Positions 11,285-12,728 of a DNA stretch of 12,728 bases are shown one piece after another. Source of the stretch: Chloroflexota bacterium (GTDB lineage Bacteria; Chloroflexota; Dehalococcoidia; RBG-13-53-26); assembly GCA_030616195.1 (NCBI GenBank), contig JAUWXW010000017.1:1-12728 (forward strand). Direction: 5' to 3'. The translations under genes and the position numbers were made by a program. Under the pieces are notes generated by a model that saw nothing but the letters and a program-made list of their open reading frames with translations, was not told the origin of the DNA and did no database searches. Numbering within the stretch: the stretch's first letter is position 1; each line of letters starts with the position of its first letter.

Positions 11285-12728
11285 ATGCGCCATATGAGAG
11301 TCGGCCTGGCTCAGATGAACGCTACGGTTGGTGATTTCTACGGCAACACTCAGAAGATTCTGGAGGCTGTGGACAAGGCCAGGTCTTTGGGTGTTGACCT
11401 TCTTACTTTTCCTGAGCTTGCTACCTGCGGTTACCCGCCAGAGGACCTTCTATTCAAGCCTCGATTCATCGAGGAGAACCGCAGAGTTCTGGAGGAGGCG
11501 GTGAAACACTCTTCTGGCATCACCCTGGTAATCGGCTTTGTCGATGCCAAGGAGGACCTGTACAATGCTGCCGCTGTGATCCACGATGGGAAGCTTGCCG
11601 CTGTGTATCATAAGATATGCCTGCCCAATTATGGTGTTTTCGATGAGCACCGTTACTTCCGGGAGGGCAGCGAGTCTCCTGTGTATGTCATAGATGGCGT
11701 TGGTGTCGGCGTCAGCATCTGTGAGGATATCTGGTACTCGGCTGGGCCGGCCACCGCACAGGCCTATTGCGGGGCTGAGGTCATAGTGAACCTAAGTGCT
11801 TCGCCGTACCGCTTTGGCAAGCGACAGCTCATGGAAAGCATGCTAAACACTCGCGCTGCAGACAACGTGGCTATTGTCGTTTACACCAACATGGTGGGCG
11901 GGCAGGATGAGTTAGTTTTCGGTGGTAACAGCATGGTGCTTGATGAGAAAGGGGAAGTGATAGCCAGGGGCAGGCAGTTTGAGGAGGACCTGATAGTGGC
12001 TGATCTTGATGTGGAGGCTGTCTTTTGGAGTCGCCTTCGCGACCCCCGCTGGAGGAATGAGTCTTTGTTGGAAGCGACGCATTTGCGTGCAGACAAGATA
12101 GTGGTATCGGATGCATCGCGCTCTACTCCAAAACCACCGTTGCCGCTGAGGCAAGTTGAGTTGCAGGATCCTCCGGCGGAATTGTACGACGCCCTAGTAC
12201 TGGGCACCCGTGATTACATTCTCAAGAACGGGATGGAGAAAGTGGTGATAGGACTTTCTGGCGGCATAGATTCCTCCTTAGCAGCCGCTATTGTAGTGGA
12301 TGCTCTAGGCCTGTCCAACGTGATCGGAGTGTCCATGCCTTCAAGAGACTCGTCGCCGGGCAGCGTATCAGATGCTGAGTTGCTGGCCCGGAATCTGGGC
12401 ATGAAGCTGATTAGTATTCCCATTGACAAGATTTTCCAGGTCTTTCTCGAATCACTGTCTGAATTCTTCGCTGGCACGGAGCCCAATGTGGCTGAGGAGA
12501 ATATCCAGGCCCGCATCAGGGGCAACATCCTCATGGCGTTGTCGAACAAGTTCGGCTGGCTGGTTATCGCCACGGGCAACAAGAGCGAAATGGCCACCGG
12601 GTATTGTACGTTATATGGGGATATGGCAGGGGGATTTGCAGTGATAAAGGACGTGATGAAAACGTTGGTCTACGAACTCACCAGGTACCGAAACCGGGTG
12701 GCGGGGTCGGAACTCATACCTGCCAGCA
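11285..12728 (+). CDS. nadE: Glutamine-dependent NAD+ synthetase, 3' end beyond window
   Basis: This enzyme amidates nicotinic acid adenine dinucleotide to NAD+, the last step of NAD synthesis, using ammonia released from glutamine. The frame is open for 481 codons to the window edge. The N-terminal nitrilase-type glutaminase domain has its triad Glu44 (FPELATCGY), Lys110 (YHKICLPNYGVFDE) and Cys146 (VSICEDIWY). The C-terminal synthetase domain has the ATP-pyrophosphatase loop SGGIDSS (325-331), NIQARIRGN, and ATGNKSEMATGYCTLYGDMA with the FAVIKDVMKTLVY segment. Family members have about 540-570 residues, so roughly 60-90 are missing to the right. The ATG at 11285 is chosen because GGAGGTG sits five bases upstream. 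The ATG three codons later is possible. An ATG at 11225 is in frame and would add 20 unlikely residues. Confidence 0.96.
   Translation, partial: MRHMRVGLAQMNATVGDFYGNTQKILEAVDKARSLGVDLLTFPELATCGYPPEDLLFKPRFIEENRRVLEEAVKHSSGITLVIGFVDAKEDLYNAAAVIHDGKLAAVYHKICLPNYGVFDEHRYFREGSESPVYVIDGVGVGVSICEDIWYSAGPATAQAYCGAEVIVNLSASPYRFGKRQLMESMLNTRAADNVAIVVYTNMVGGQDELVFGGNSMVLDEKGEVIARGRQFEEDLIVADLDVEAVFWSRLRDPRWRNESLLEATHLRADKIVVSDASRSTPKPPLPLRQVELQDPPAELYDALVLGTRDYILKNGMEKVVIGLSGGIDSSLAAAIVVDALGLSNVIGVSMPSRDSSPGSVSDAELLARNLGMKLISIPIDKIFQVFLESLSEFFAGTEPNVAEENIQARIRGNILMALSNKFGWLVIATGNKSEMATGYCTLYGDMAGGFAVIKDVMKTLVYELTRYRNRVAGSELIPAS

Noticed and set aside
1..12728. CRISPR array, insertion sequence, phage or defence system
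   Set aside because: No regularly spaced repeats, transposase, integrase or defence-protein motifs were seen on either strand.

Overview
The window looks like chromosomal housekeeping sequence from a bacterium of roughly 50-55 % GC. A member of the Chloroflexota (Dehalococcoidia-like) is my best guess. The reasons are the rplU-rpmA-rpmE-DUF1385 order, an SCP-x-type thiolase, a DUF2029-like membrane protein and the style of the proteins. No 16S gene or other decisive marker is present, so the assignment is tentative. I see no insertion sequence, phage gene or CRISPR array.

Layout. The left edge (1-799, minus) is an SCP-x-like thiolase whose frame is cut by one in-frame TAG; thiolase-like sequence continues in the same frame to the edge of the window. 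A 526-bp non-coding stretch with several hairpins follows. Next come three minus-strand tRNA genes (Ala-CGC, Arg-CCT, Trp-CCA in transcription order). Their promoter is back-to-back with the promoter of a plus-strand ribosomal-protein operon, rplU-rpmA-rpmE, where rplU appears to start at AUU. A DUF1385 membrane protein with its own promoter-like site follows. The gap before the convergent minus-strand genes (3545-3779) holds a two-hairpin element whose loops are perfectly complementary.

The central minus-strand cluster runs rpiB -> dxs -> polyprenyl diphosphate synthase -> (remnant of a cobalamin adenosyltransferase-like gene) -> hisA -> hisI. RpiB interconverts ribose and ribulose 5-phosphates. 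Dxs makes DXP, the first MEP-pathway intermediate. The prenyl synthase elongates the C5 products of that pathway. HisI and HisA perform two consecutive histidine steps that start from phosphoribosyl units. A link through pentose phosphate is plausible but inferred.

The right part begins with the divergent rpiB / tRNA-Asp promoter region, which also holds a promoter-plus-terminator pair enclosing about 79 nt. Then come a polytopic membrane protein resembling GT-C/DUF2029 glycosyltransferases and, upstream of it on the same strand, an unrecognised 131-residue protein with a good promoter. Last is a glutamine-dependent NAD+ synthetase (nadE, plus) that runs off the end of the window.

The region is mostly ordinary. 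The items most worth checking are the thiolase nonsense codon, the AUU start of rplU, the kissing-hairpin element, the adenosyltransferase remnant and the small-RNA candidate.
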